Assembly (NCBI GenBank): GCA_037968395.1
Contig: JBBKVK010000357.1
Coordinates: 1-64,000 of the forward strand
Origin: JADKBO01 sp037968395
Lineage (GTDB): Bacteria; Bacteroidota; Bacteroidia; Chitinophagales; Saprospiraceae
Length of the DNA: 64,000 bases
Direction: 5' to 3'
The notes under the pieces were generated by a model, which ran no database searches, was not told the origin of the DNA, and was given only the letters and a program-made list of their open reading frames with translations. Of the stretch, positions 28,301 through 36,345 are shown one piece after another (within the stretch, counting starts at the first letter, position 1; each line of letters starts with the position of its first letter). The position numbers and the translations under genes were made by a program.

Positions 28301-28546
28301 AGGAGCAGTCAAAGTGCCTAAAGCGAAATTAAAGTCTCCAATTCCATCATTAGTAAATTGTCCAACAAAATCACTTCCATTTACAGCATCTTTTGAAGGA
28401 TTATCTACAACACCATCATATGCGATACCATTTAAGGCTTCCCAAGTGATTAAGGCACCTCCTTCAAAGTCTTCGTAAACAGTCTGTGCTGTTATTATCT
28501 GCGTAATGAATAGAAAAAATAAAATAAAATGTGTGGCTCTTTTCAT
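25379..28546 (-). CDS. Six-module jelly-roll-like T9SS-secreted surface protein, probable glycan-binding
   Basis: A 1055-residue protein with signal peptide (MKRATHFILFFLFITQIITA). Six tandem modules of about 145-160 residues run at about 23-168, 174-317, 332-477, 483-632, 648-790 and 800-961. Modules 1, 2, 4 and 6 begin with a YEDFEGG-like element and modules 3 and 5 with IDDYECN/IDDFECQ; most then show a KVGKY-like turn and all close with a YFDNI/YIDDI strand, as in many carbohydrate-binding jelly rolls. Residues about 975-1055 are a T9SS type A sorting domain (SISPNPVNDVLTI). The position directly upstream of SusC/SusD suggests a surface glycan-binding protein. No catalytic motif is visible. 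I do not recognise the module as a named CBM family. Confidence 0.8.
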   Translation of the reverse strand: MKRATHFILFFLFITQIITAQTVYEDFEGGALITWEALNGIAYDGVVDNPSKDAVNGSDFVGQFTNDGIGDFNFALGTLTAPADLSTNNLFTIKIWAPYAPSRLLFKMEGGGSAVEKFIDITEANAWVNYTVDFSGAAGLTTLDKFLVSFDPFVVPTAGTFYIDDIVAKEAIQVYETFETGNEMGWVGADGVLDAPIANPMPNKVNDSANCGKYTKSGAHSYSLLIAERTTPFDFSVLNQLKISVNATAATQFLFKLEGAGGPAVEKVVNIGLANQWQEYTIDLSEEASYTHLNKAIIFFDQGVETSMDDYYFDNIYAVSAGACTNVVKDVTIIDDYECNRHATYTNGWDSISVIANPAPNAVNGSSMVGKYVDPLMEEWAALVIDHQNPIDFSVNNQLNFKLWSPKVTRVLTKLEGGTSPAKEVWVDVTEAGQWIDYSVDFSSEELNNHKKIALFFNAGNLPEVGDEYFIDEIRFGEKTTSDLENFENGAALPWEPLDQLTAIHGVFAVVDNPLTTGINASSKVGEYKKGSSPFSTVAAVAPGFIDISVKAQYNLDILAPAGSTNVTMQLESVTDGNKEVTRDLKTPGEWEKVSFNFAEFNATSDWSAMKLIFNPNVAEQGATFYFDNLTQSEATVDPCENAVAILNIIDDFECQRNYDFSVGSDLLSVVNNPNTTGNASTKVGLYKEQANEPWGALCTEFPDGIDLEVFNQLELQVLSPIANSPLLLKLEGGTSPAKELWTEVPEAGKWNKISADFSAEAGNDYRKVCFFFNGGKDSGPDENYIIDNLKWAHAPYNSCIMNFDDAAFTSSVWNYFPADNSGGFELVDNPNKSGINLSDKVGKATEKATGEQPWQGMFTNLESYINFSSNTVLKMQVLSPKVGAVTMKVEFPLVEGFPGGSGDNTVTNTKANEWEELSFDFANSPTPIDPAGQYARLTLIWDIENLPTADVVYYFDNVKVDGGDCGEIVGTNDPTIEKLSISPNPVNDVLTIRNTSDLTKIEIYSMYGQRLGSTFNSNNSDISLNVSQLQNGAYILLGYNQIGQVVAQSKFVKL

Positions 28547-28850
28547 TTTAATAAGTTTTAAGTTATTTAAGATATTGGTTAAAATATTCTGCTAAACTAA
28601 TGATTATTAATGTTGAAATTTCATTTAATCTCTAAAATTTAATCTTATATCACCTCACTTTTACCTCATCATTGAAAGCTGTATCGTTTAAATACAACAT
28701 CATATTTTTTATTTAAATATGTATATCTATTGTATATTATTGATTTTAGTTGATTTTTTTCAAAAAAATAAAATATTAAACTACCTCACTTCTTAAAATA
28801 TACAGCTCTCAAATATTTTTATAAATATCACTGGATTAAATAGGACTGTA
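28547..28850. other. 304-bp PUL promoter region
   Basis: A very AT-rich stretch between the regulator stop and the first PUL structural gene. It contains the repeated motifs described at 28652-28807 and no exact TAnnTTTG core on the minus strand; the nearest is TAAATTTT at about 28633-28640. A poor core fits an activator-dependent promoter. No open frame of note. Confidence 0.55.
28652..28807 (-). promoter_or_regulatory. Candidate operator repeats for the PUL regulator
   Basis: ACCTCA occurs three times: at 28652 and 28663 (11 bp apart, same face of the helix) and at 28783. The 9-mer ACCTCACTT occurs at 28652-28660 and 28783-28791. Each cluster is followed by one arm of an inverted pair: AGCTGTAT at 28677-28684 and ATACAGCT at 28800-28807. 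The spacing suggests two regulator-binding clusters about 130 bp apart, possibly looped. Confidence 0.45.
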
Positions 28851-31508
28851 TCATAGTTTAAATATGAAATCTGACAGAGAAACAACTGAAGGTACTTCCA
28901 ATTTTTTTCTTAGTCTGTATCGTTTGTTTTCAGTTGATCGAACAGAAATATTCATTAAAGGGGCAATTTCCTTAGAACTTAGATTCATTTTTATATAGGC
29001 AGCCAACCTTAATTCACTGGATGATATTTCTGGAAAATTTGTTCTAAGTGTTGCTAAAAAATCTTTGTGAACTTCAGCAAAATTCTTTTCAAATATCTCC
29101 CAATCGTGATCACTGTTTATATTGTTTTCGATAAGGTGAACTATCCTTTGGTTTGAAATTTTCTCCGTCTTTTCATGTTTACTGTCAGAATCATGAATTA
29201 ATTGTTTTAATTCATTGAGCATCTTATTCTTTTGGACTATTGTCATTGTTCTATTAGCCAACATTTTAGATTTATGTAACAAATCTATTTCAAGGTTATC
29301 TGCTCTGACCTTTAACCTTTCTTTCTGGACTTCCTTTTCCTTTTCTACCTCCAACTTTTGGAGTTCTTTCTCCATTTTCAGTTTCGATTTTCTATTTAAG
29401 AACAATACAAGTGATATAAAAAAAAGTAAATACAATACTAACCCTTTCCATGATTCGTACCAATTTGGTTCTATAGTCCACTTTAAGAGACTTCTCTCAT
29501 CCCCATTTGATTTTATCCATAATGTATATTCTCCATGTTTTAGGTTTAAGAAGTTTAGCTTACCATTAGCAGGCAATAGTCTCCATTCGTTATCCCAAGG
29601 CAGTAGTTTATACTGGATATTATCATTTAAAGAATAAGAGTTGTCAGATTTTAAGCAGATTAATATGTCATTTTGGTATGGTTCTAAAGAGTTAGAAACT
29701 AGATTATCAAAAGAAACTCCATTTACAGTAACATAATCGACTTCTAATTGTGCAACTTCAATATTTCCTAATTCGTTGAGTAACTTGTAACCTTCATCAA
29801 AGCTTACAATCATTTTTTTCGTAGAACCTTGTTTAATTTCATTGTAATTATATTCTCCACGGTTTAGGTTTTCGTAAATTATTCTAGCTTTAATTTCACT
29901 AAAATCATCAACTTTTAATAATCTTGACTTTTCTTCCTTATCGACGGTCTGGATAATCCCTTCTCTGTATCGATAAAGTAAATTATTAGAGTATATGTAT
30001 ATTTCTCCAAGATAATTAAGCAAACTCGGTTTATTAATGTCTTGTCCCTCTACTTGTTGCGTGATCTTAGAAGAAATCACTTTTGTAAAATTCTCCGATA
30101 AATCAATATCGTAAATGCCAAAATAAGTATGATAACCAACTATTGTATGATCATTTAAAACAAATTTTTCTAATAAAACCTCACTGTCCTCTATCTTAAT
30201 AGTACTTATCTTTTGGTCATTATACTTTATTAAATATAACCCTCTATAAGTAGATTCTATCAAAGTAGAATCGTTTATTTTTTGGAAGCACAAGCCTCCA
30301 GATTCACTCGAAATTTGTCTAAATCCATTTCCTTCTATTATAAATGTCCCATTGTTATGTCCACAAATTAGATTATTACCCATCTCTGCAAATGACCAAA
30401 CTTGTCCTTGGGAGTTTCTAATTAACTCAAAGGAACCATTTGTCGTTTTCATAAAAACACCTTGATTAGTACCTAAGTACATAGCTCCTTTATGATTAAT
30501 ACTAGCATATACGGTTCCTAGTTTTCCTTGTTTGTCATAATAATATCTTTCTGGCTCACTTAGTTTTATTAGATTAATACCTTTGTCCAGCCCGACCCAC
30601 AGGTCGCCTTTCTTACTTTCGTAAAGGGCCAAGACAGTATTATTCGAAAGTCCATTTGATTTATTAATATGAAAGAGTACTTGAAACTTATCATCTAAAA
30701 CATACAACCCATTTAGGATTGTCCCTATTACATAACCACCAGTTTTTAAACGGATAACTCGATTAATTTGATCTTCTTTTAGAGCACTAACAATATCCGT
30801 TTGTATAGGATCCACAATATTAGAGTTTAATAAAAACAAACCATTAAACTGTGTAGCAATTAAGGTCTCAGATGAGTTAGTACCTTCTAGTACTGCTGCC
30901 ACTTTAACTTTATTAGCAAACTGATTCGTTACTTCAATTGGGGTAAAACTTCCATCTAAAAATTTCATTATTCCTCCGGATATTTTTGGAATAAAAAACT
31001 CATTATTGACTGCATTACCAAGCATGATGTTTTCTGGTGGAAGGTACTTGAATACTGTACTATAATCGTAAACATAAACATCTGCAAAAGACTGAAAAAC
31101 AATCTGTTTTTCATCTCCATACATAGCCCATATTTCTTGTCCGCTTTGCGATAATATAGAGTCTGCCAAGGGCACTAAAGTTGGTTTATTCCTTTGTGAG
31201 TTATCTATATACCCAAAAAATTCGTAGCCCGCTACATAGGTTTTGCAATCAGAGCCTACAAAAATAGTCCTTGGTCTTTTGTTATGAGGGAGTTGGACCA
31301 ATTGCCAACTTAGCCCATTAAAAATTAATACTCCATTAGAATTAGCAATATAAGTTAACCCATTACAGTCTTGATCTATATCCCAATTTTGAGATGCGGC
31401 ATTATAATCTTTAGTATCATAGGCAACAATAGCTGGCACCTCCTGAGCATTAAGAATTATGCTTCTTATAAAAATGATTGAAAATATTAGAACTTTTATA
31501 CTTGACAT
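28851..31508 (-). CDS. PUL regulator: beta-propeller, Y_Y_Y, membrane helix, LuxR-type HTH
   Basis: A membrane-spanning one-component transcription regulator. A signal peptide precedes about 600 residues of Reg_prop-like propeller repeats (for example LALYESKKGDLWVGLDKGINLI). A Y_Y_Y domain follows (YKLLPWDNEWRLLPANG, FLNLKHGEYTLWIK). One transmembrane helix lies at about 687-705, followed by a coiled coil (about 706-775). The C-terminal LuxR-like HTH at about 822-880 shows SSSELRLAAYIKMNLSSKEI and STENKRYRLRKKL. No kinase or receiver domain is present, so signal passes directly to DNA, as in other Y_Y_Y-HTH PUL regulators. The likely signal is an oligosaccharide in the periplasm. It lies directly upstream of the PUL operon. 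Confidence 0.87.
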   Translation of the reverse strand: MSSIKVLIFSIIFIRSIILNAQEVPAIVAYDTKDYNAASQNWDIDQDCNGLTYIANSNGVLIFNGLSWQLVQLPHNKRPRTIFVGSDCKTYVAGYEFFGYIDNSQRNKPTLVPLADSILSQSGQEIWAMYGDEKQIVFQSFADVYVYDYSTVFKYLPPENIMLGNAVNNEFFIPKISGGIMKFLDGSFTPIEVTNQFANKVKVAAVLEGTNSSETLIATQFNGLFLLNSNIVDPIQTDIVSALKEDQINRVIRLKTGGYVIGTILNGLYVLDDKFQVLFHINKSNGLSNNTVLALYESKKGDLWVGLDKGINLIKLSEPERYYYDKQGKLGTVYASINHKGAMYLGTNQGVFMKTTNGSFELIRNSQGQVWSFAEMGNNLICGHNNGTFIIEGNGFRQISSESGGLCFQKINDSTLIESTYRGLYLIKYNDQKISTIKIEDSEVLLEKFVLNDHTIVGYHTYFGIYDIDLSENFTKVISSKITQQVEGQDINKPSLLNYLGEIYIYSNNLLYRYREGIIQTVDKEEKSRLLKVDDFSEIKARIIYENLNRGEYNYNEIKQGSTKKMIVSFDEGYKLLNELGNIEVAQLEVDYVTVNGVSFDNLVSNSLEPYQNDILICLKSDNSYSLNDNIQYKLLPWDNEWRLLPANGKLNFLNLKHGEYTLWIKSNGDERSLLKWTIEPNWYESWKGLVLYLLFFISLVLFLNRKSKLKMEKELQKLEVEKEKEVQKERLKVRADNLEIDLLHKSKMLANRTMTIVQKNKMLNELKQLIHDSDSKHEKTEKISNQRIVHLIENNINSDHDWEIFEKNFAEVHKDFLATLRTNFPEISSSELRLAAYIKMNLSSKEIAPLMNISVRSTENKRYRLRKKLEVPSVVSLSDFIFKL

Positions 31509-31588
31509 TGGAAGGTGATCTGACTACAATAATAATCTAAAAAACCGAATCAGTAAAATATTTAGCGAATACTGTGACTGGTAGTCAG

Positions 31589-33001
31589 TTAAAAATTAAA
31601 TGCCCCTTGAAAATACAAGCCACTCTCTCCAAGTCGATTAAAATTATATTCAAGACTTAGCTTGTAGTTATTATAGATTAACATATCAATCCCTGGACCA
31701 CCTCCTATCTGCCATACATTGGATAAAAAATTATTTTCATAGTAAGTAGGCTCATTTACAAATCCAAAATCTAATGAAGCCCTTAGCCATGCAGTAAATG
31801 GAAATAAGTCAAATTGCTTTATAAACATATACTTTGATACATCAAATACATTATCATAAAACCTAAACTTAAAGTCAGTTCTTGTCAGAAAAAAATCTAT
31901 GCCGTCTACTACATATAATTCATAACCCCTCACTTCGTCCCCATATCCCAGGCCTGAGTTATTACCAAAACCAACTTTGTTTCTATTTAAGTTTATTTTG
32001 CCTTTTACCCTACCACCATAAACCAAGTTATTTGATAGCTTAAAATATTTTTCAAACCCACCAGAGATACTTAAATTATCAAAATCGTCAAAAATTCCGA
32101 AACCTTCCTTCTTTATATTTAAGAAGAGTAAGTATCCTCCTTCTGGATATGTTGGAAATACTCTTTTATCATACTGAAAGTCATACTCTGCATAAAAGAA
32201 CTTTATTTGGTTCTTTCCATCTAAAAAATAGTTAGGGTTTAATCCTTTAGCGATCGTGTCATCTATTTTATTATCATGATACTCAAGCCTAAAACTATGA
32301 TAACTATATGCATTTGATCTATTGGAAAGGGAAAGGCCAGCTCTAAACCTTGTCACTATGACCCTTTCATCAGGATGTTGATAAAACAAGCTCTTATTAC
32401 CCTCAGTAATATATCCTGTTTCTTTTTTAGTACTGTAAAACAGCGAGCCACCTAACCCCCATTGGCCAATAAAATATGGATAGTTATATACAGCTTCATA
32501 TTTCTTAGTATAGCCACTTTGATATTTTAATTTTAATCGATCCTTATGCCCTGTTAGGTTTAAGTGGTCTAATCTAACTCCATAATTAGTCCTACTAAAA
32601 TCAAACCTGTGTTCCTTCCACCAAACATTAAAACTCCTATCTGCATATTCCCAGATGACTGATGGATAGATATACCAATTTTCCTTTAAATCAATTAAAA
32701 TGGTCAATGTTCCAGACGAGGTATCCCACTCTTTAATATTAATGGTAACAATGTTGAATAGTCCGGTACTTAATAGTCTCTTTTGATTTCTTTCGATTTC
32801 TTTTCCTAAGGCAGATAGGCTAATTGTATCCCCAATAGCTATATCAAGTTCTCTAAAAATAACACCATCTTTAGTAATCTTATTACCTATGAACTGGATG
32901 TCTTTAACGATAACACTCTGACCTGTAACGCTGGTATTAACAATGAAGCAAAATGTTATTATGCTTAAAGTTTTATATACAAGTTTCTGACAAGGCACCA
33001 A
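31589..33001 (-). CDS. BamA/TamA-family outer-membrane protein with single POTRA
   Basis: An Omp85-type protein. A signal peptide (KTLSIITFCFIVNTSVTGQ) leads into one POTRA domain (VIVKDIQFIGNKITKDGVIF, RNQKRLLSTGLFNIVTI), then a 16-strand-type barrel of aromatic-rich strands. It ends in the outer-membrane signature LYFQGAFNF. It is 470 residues if the start is TTG at 33001 (GTG at 32998 is an alternative); no ATG precedes the signal peptide. It lies 29 bp behind obg in an adk-obg transcript. With only one POTRA it is unlikely to be the essential BamA; a patatin-like or surface-antigen insertase role is possible. Confidence 0.78.
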   Translation of the reverse strand: MVPCQKLVYKTLSIITFCFIVNTSVTGQSVIVKDIQFIGNKITKDGVIFRELDIAIGDTISLSALGKEIERNQKRLLSTGLFNIVTINIKEWDTSSGTLTILIDLKENWYIYPSVIWEYADRSFNVWWKEHRFDFSRTNYGVRLDHLNLTGHKDRLKLKYQSGYTKKYEAVYNYPYFIGQWGLGGSLFYSTKKETGYITEGNKSLFYQHPDERVIVTRFRAGLSLSNRSNAYSYHSFRLEYHDNKIDDTIAKGLNPNYFLDGKNQIKFFYAEYDFQYDKRVFPTYPEGGYLLFLNIKKEGFGIFDDFDNLSISGGFEKYFKLSNNLVYGGRVKGKINLNRNKVGFGNNSGLGYGDEVRGYELYVVDGIDFFLTRTDFKFRFYDNVFDVSKYMFIKQFDLFPFTAWLRASLDFGFVNEPTYYENNFLSNVWQIGGGPGIDMLIYNNYKLSLEYNFNRLGESGLYFQGAFNF

Positions 33002-33030
33002 AATATTTGGAGTTATTATAAAAGTGATGA

Positions 33031-34029
33031 TTAAATGTCTTGGTTCATGATCTCCCAGAGCAAATCTTTGAGTTCTTGTAATCCATATCCAGAAACGGAA
33101 GATATAAAGACGTAAGGTATGTTGACTTTTATTTGAGAATCAATTAACCCTCTTAATTCATCATCTAACATATCTGCCTTAGTAATAGCCAAGACTTTTG
33201 CTTTATCAAGTAACTCTGGGTTATATAATTCCAATTCAGTTAATAGGATATTATAGTCTCTATTTATGTCTTCACTATCACAAGGAATCATAAACAACAA
33301 GGTACTATTACGCTCAATATGTCTTAAAAATCTAACACCAAGTCCTTTACCTAAGTGGGCATCCTCAATGATACCTGGAATGTCGGCCATGATGAATGAC
33401 TTCAGCCCACGGTGATTTACAATACCTAGGTTAGGTACCAATGTTGTAAAAGCATAACTAGCAATTTTGGGCTTAGCTGCAGTGATTGAGGATAATAAAG
33501 TAGACTTACCTGCATTTGGAAAACCCACTAATCCAACATCTGCTAGCAATTTTAATTCTAATATTTTCCATTCTGTCAATCCAGCTTCTCCAGGTTGAGC
33601 ATATCTAGGAGTCTGATTGGTTGGAGATTTAAAGTGGGCATTACCCTGACCTCCTCGTCCACCAGCAGTAAGTATTATCTCTTCGCCATCTTCTTTGACC
33701 TCACATTCTATCTCACCAGTTTCAGCATTTTTGGCGATAGTACCTATTGGTACTTCAAGAATGACGTCTTCACCATAAAGTCCACTACTATGCATACCTG
33801 TTCCATGCCCACCGTCTTTGGCAATCACATGTTTCCTATATTTTAAAGGTAGTAACGTCCACATTTGCTTGTTACCTTTTAATATTATGTGACCTCCTCT
33901 ACCACCATCTCCACCATCTGGACCACCCATTGCAGTCCTTCTATCTCTCAATAAATGGGCAGACCCGGCTCCACCTGCTCCACTTCGGCAGCAGAGCTTT
34001 ACATAATCTACAAAATTTTGATCCGCCAT
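33031..34029 (-). CDS. obgE: Obg/CgtA GTPase
   Basis: A ribosome-associated GTPase involved in 50S assembly and growth control. The N-terminal Obg glycine-rich fold is clear (GGPDGGDGGRGGHIILKGN, HGTGMHSSGLYGEDV). The G domain follows with G1 GFPNAGKSTLLSS, G2/G3 FTTLVPNLG and DIPGIIEDAHLGKGLG, G4 TKAD and G5 SSVSG. At 332 residues it lacks the optional C-terminal domain, as in many Bacteroidota. It is in the minus-strand operon adk-obg-BamA-like. Confidence 0.97.
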   Translation of the reverse strand: MADQNFVDYVKLCCRSGAGGAGSAHLLRDRRTAMGGPDGGDGGRGGHIILKGNKQMWTLLPLKYRKHVIAKDGGHGTGMHSSGLYGEDVILEVPIGTIAKNAETGEIECEVKEDGEEIILTAGGRGGQGNAHFKSPTNQTPRYAQPGEAGLTEWKILELKLLADVGLVGFPNAGKSTLLSSITAAKPKIASYAFTTLVPNLGIVNHRGLKSFIMADIPGIIEDAHLGKGLGVRFLRHIERNSTLLFMIPCDSEDINRDYNILLTELELYNPELLDKAKVLAITKADMLDDELRGLIDSQIKVNIPYVFISSVSGYGLQELKDLLWEIMNQDI

Positions 34030-34067
34030 GTTATTCTAAAATAATTACTTAATTAGTCTGTGTAAGG

Positions 34068-34646
34068 TTAGGAATTATACCCATCAATAACCTTACAAAG
34101 CTTGTCAAATATTTGATCAATTGTTCCAACTCCTTCTATAGTTGTTCCCTTATCCTGATGGTTATAAAAATTAAATACTGGAGCTGTCTCTTTGTTATAA
34201 ATTTTGATCCGATTTCTAATAATAGATTCATCATTATCATCAGCTCTACCTGAAGTCTTACCTCTATTGAGTAGTCTAGCTACCAATTCTTCTTCATTTA
34301 CATGCATAGCAATAAGTCCTGAAATACTTTGGTCAAGCTCATCCATTAATTTATCAAGAGCTTCTGCTTGAGGTATTGTTCTAGGAAACCCATCTAAGAT
34401 GTACCCTTTTACATCAAGATTAGCCATGACTTTATTCTTAAGCATTCCAATTGTAACTTCATCAGGGACTAACTCGCCTTTAGACATGTACTCTTTAGCC
34501 TTGATACCTAGAGGTGTATCATTGCCCATTTCATATCTAAATAAATCTCCTGTAGATATGTGTAATAATCCATATTTTTCAACTAGCTTTTCTGCTTGTG
34601 TTCCTTTACCTGAGCCAGGCGGCCCGAATAAAACTATATTTATCAT
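34068..34646 (-). CDS. adk: Adenylate kinase
   Basis: Interconverts ATP and AMP with two ADP. The P-loop is GPPGSGKGTQAEKL at the N-terminus; the AMP-binding DGFPRTIPQAEAL and LID region RLLNRGKTSGRADD follow. There is no four-Cys zinc site in the LID. The start is at ATG 34646 (192 residues), since the extra ten residues of the longer frame come from an alternative start inside the leader. A TAnnTTTG core lies 27 bp upstream. Confidence 0.96.
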   Translation of the reverse strand: MINIVLFGPPGSGKGTQAEKLVEKYGLLHISTGDLFRYEMGNDTPLGIKAKEYMSKGELVPDEVTIGMLKNKVMANLDVKGYILDGFPRTIPQAEALDKLMDELDQSISGLIAMHVNEEELVARLLNRGKTSGRADDNDESIIRNRIKIYNKETAPVFNFYNHQDKGTTIEGVGTIDQIFDKLCKVIDGYNS

Positions 34647-34673
34647 AAAATTCTTTTGATTTACGTAGGGTGG

Positions 34674-34681
34674 CAAAGTTA
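34674..34681 (-). promoter_or_regulatory. TAnnTTTG promoter core (TAACTTTG) for adk-obg operon
   Basis: TAACTTTG on the minus strand, 27 bp upstream of the adk ATG at 34646. The intervening bases contain no other start codon with better context. Confidence 0.55.
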
Positions 34682-34861
34682 ATGATTACCATCGAATTAA
34701 GTAACTTATCCTAAAAAGAGTTCCACAATATCTTAAAGGTGATATAAAAAGTAGTATTTAAAGAGCAAAATTAATAATTATGCGTTAAATTATAAAGAAA
34801 AAACGCTTTATGGTTTCTTATAAAAACAAACCAGCGAACTAGCCATAATGCTTAAAAACAC

Positions 34862-35878
34862 CTACTTTACTCTACCTATAAATTGGAATATTATTACAGA
34901 AGTAAACATCATGAAAAAATAGGTGAAAAATCTCCATACAGACATTATTATCTTCATTATATCTCCAGTCAACAAGTCTCCAAACATCAACACAAATGCT
35001 GCCTCTGCTCCTCCTGATGCACCTGGAGTAGGCACAAATAAAAGTCCCATGGTGAGTATCCACTGCTTTATATATACTTCAAATAATGTAAAATCTATAC
35101 CTAGTGCATGGAGTAAAATTGCCAAGATGGTAAATTTAGCCATCCATTGTAAAAATAGAAATGTCAGACTAAAAAGGAAGAGGAGTTTACCTCTTTTATA
35201 TATATCTTTATAAGCATTCCAAATCTTATAAAGAGAACTCTTAGCAGATTGCCCAACTGAAGATAGTTTAGAACTAATCCTTTCTGGCAGCATTTTATTA
35301 ATCAGACTAGGAATCCTGATACCTATTCTTGGCAATAGCATCAAAGCAATAATAACGACAAGGATAGTGTAGAGTAGTAATTTTTTTTCTGCTAAGGAAG
35401 TCAACAGTGTTGCTAAAGTATCATGCATATAGTACATACTTAATGCAATACCTATAGCATAAAACACGATATCTTCAGTAGCCGATAAGAGTACTAAAAA
35501 AGTAGCTTTAGATGTAGACATGCCTTTGCTAATCAACATAGCTAACTTAACTGGACCTCCCCCTATAATGGTGGGGGTGAGTGCAGAACCAAGATCATTT
35601 GAGATGATTATGGTCATTGCATCTTTAAATGTCAATGGATGATCTACAAATTTAGACCATACAAAAAGTCTCAATGCATGAAAAACCGTAGGTAATACTG
35701 CTAATATCCCTAAAGGAATTAGATAATACCACTTTAACTTCTTTAATGATTCAGTAATGTCTCCTTCTACCGTAAAGTATAAGAATGCTAAATGGCATAA
35801 GATACCAATGCCAATGAATATTATTAATCCATTGGTGATTTTTTTAAAATCGATTTTTTTTACAATATCAGTAGCCAA
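34862..35878 (-). CDS. Lysylphosphatidylglycerol synthase TM-region / flippase-like (UPF0104) protein
   Basis: A polytopic membrane protein resembling the flippase part of MprF (UPF0104/LPG_synthase_TM). Eight or so hydrophobic helices are visible. Signature stretches are NDLGSALTPTIIGGGPVKLA, LLSATEDIVFYAIGI and LFVPTPGASGGAEAAFVLMFG. The start is a TTG (MATDIVKKIDF). It is 338 residues and lacks the aminoacyl-transferase domain, so it is more likely a lipid translocase or membrane protein of unknown substrate. It is the last gene of the ssb-gldE-gldD-endA-rsmA-yqeY run, 17 bp behind yqeY. Confidence 0.82.
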   Translation of the reverse strand: MATDIVKKIDFKKITNGLIIFIGIGILCHLAFLYFTVEGDITESLKKLKWYYLIPLGILAVLPTVFHALRLFVWSKFVDHPLTFKDAMTIIISNDLGSALTPTIIGGGPVKLAMLISKGMSTSKATFLVLLSATEDIVFYAIGIALSMYYMHDTLATLLTSLAEKKLLLYTILVVIIALMLLPRIGIRIPSLINKMLPERISSKLSSVGQSAKSSLYKIWNAYKDIYKRGKLLFLFSLTFLFLQWMAKFTILAILLHALGIDFTLFEVYIKQWILTMGLLFVPTPGASGGAEAAFVLMFGDLLTGDIMKIIMSVWRFFTYFFMMFTSVIIFQFIGRVK

Positions 35879-35895
35879 TTTTACTTAGAAAGACT

Positions 35896-36345
35896 TTATG
35901 AATTAAGTAATGATTTGATGGTCACTGCGATTTGCTTACCGTCAGCTCTACCAGCTATCTTTGCATTAGCTGCACCCATAACTTTACCCATGTCTTTTAT
36001 ACTACTAGCTCCCGTATCCTTGATTATTTGAGCAACAATTGATTTCAATTCTGCTTCACTCATTTGCTCCGGCAGAAACTTTTGTAGAATCTCCAACTCC
36101 TCTTGTTCTGTTTTGGCAAGGTCGCCTCTATCTTGTTTTAAAAAGATATCAATAGACTCTTGTCTTTGCTTGGCAAGTTTCTGTACCAATTTCAACTCTC
36201 CTGTCTCGTCTAAAACAGTTCCGCTACCATCAGTATTGGCTAACTGGATAGCTGATTTTATATATCTTAATGTCCTTAAAGCAGCTTGATCTTTTGCTTT
36301 CATCGCTGTTTTAAGTTCTTCCATTACTCTCTTTTCAAGACTCAT
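35896..36345 (-). CDS. yqeY: GatB/YqeY domain protein
   Basis: A small cytosolic protein with the tRNA amidotransferase GatB-C-terminal (YqeY) helical fold. At 149 residues it has the family length. Conserved stretches are TLRYIKSAIQLA, LVQKLAKQRQESIDIFL, EILQKFLPEQMSEAEL and MGKVMGAANAKIAGRADG. It starts 11 bp inside the rsmA frame, so translation is coupled. Its biochemical role is unclear; a tRNA-related function is often suggested. Confidence 0.92.
   Translation of the reverse strand: MSLEKRVMEELKTAMKAKDQAALRTLRYIKSAIQLANTDGSGTVLDETGELKLVQKLAKQRQESIDIFLKQDRGDLAKTEQEELEILQKFLPEQMSEAELKSIVAQIIKDTGASSIKDMGKVMGAANAKIAGRADGKQIAVTIKSLLNS

Noticed and set aside
28851..31508. Hybrid two-component system (HTCS) call for the PUL regulator
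   Set aside because: No histidine kinase, HATPase or receiver domain is present; only propeller, Y_Y_Y, helix, coiled coil and HTH.
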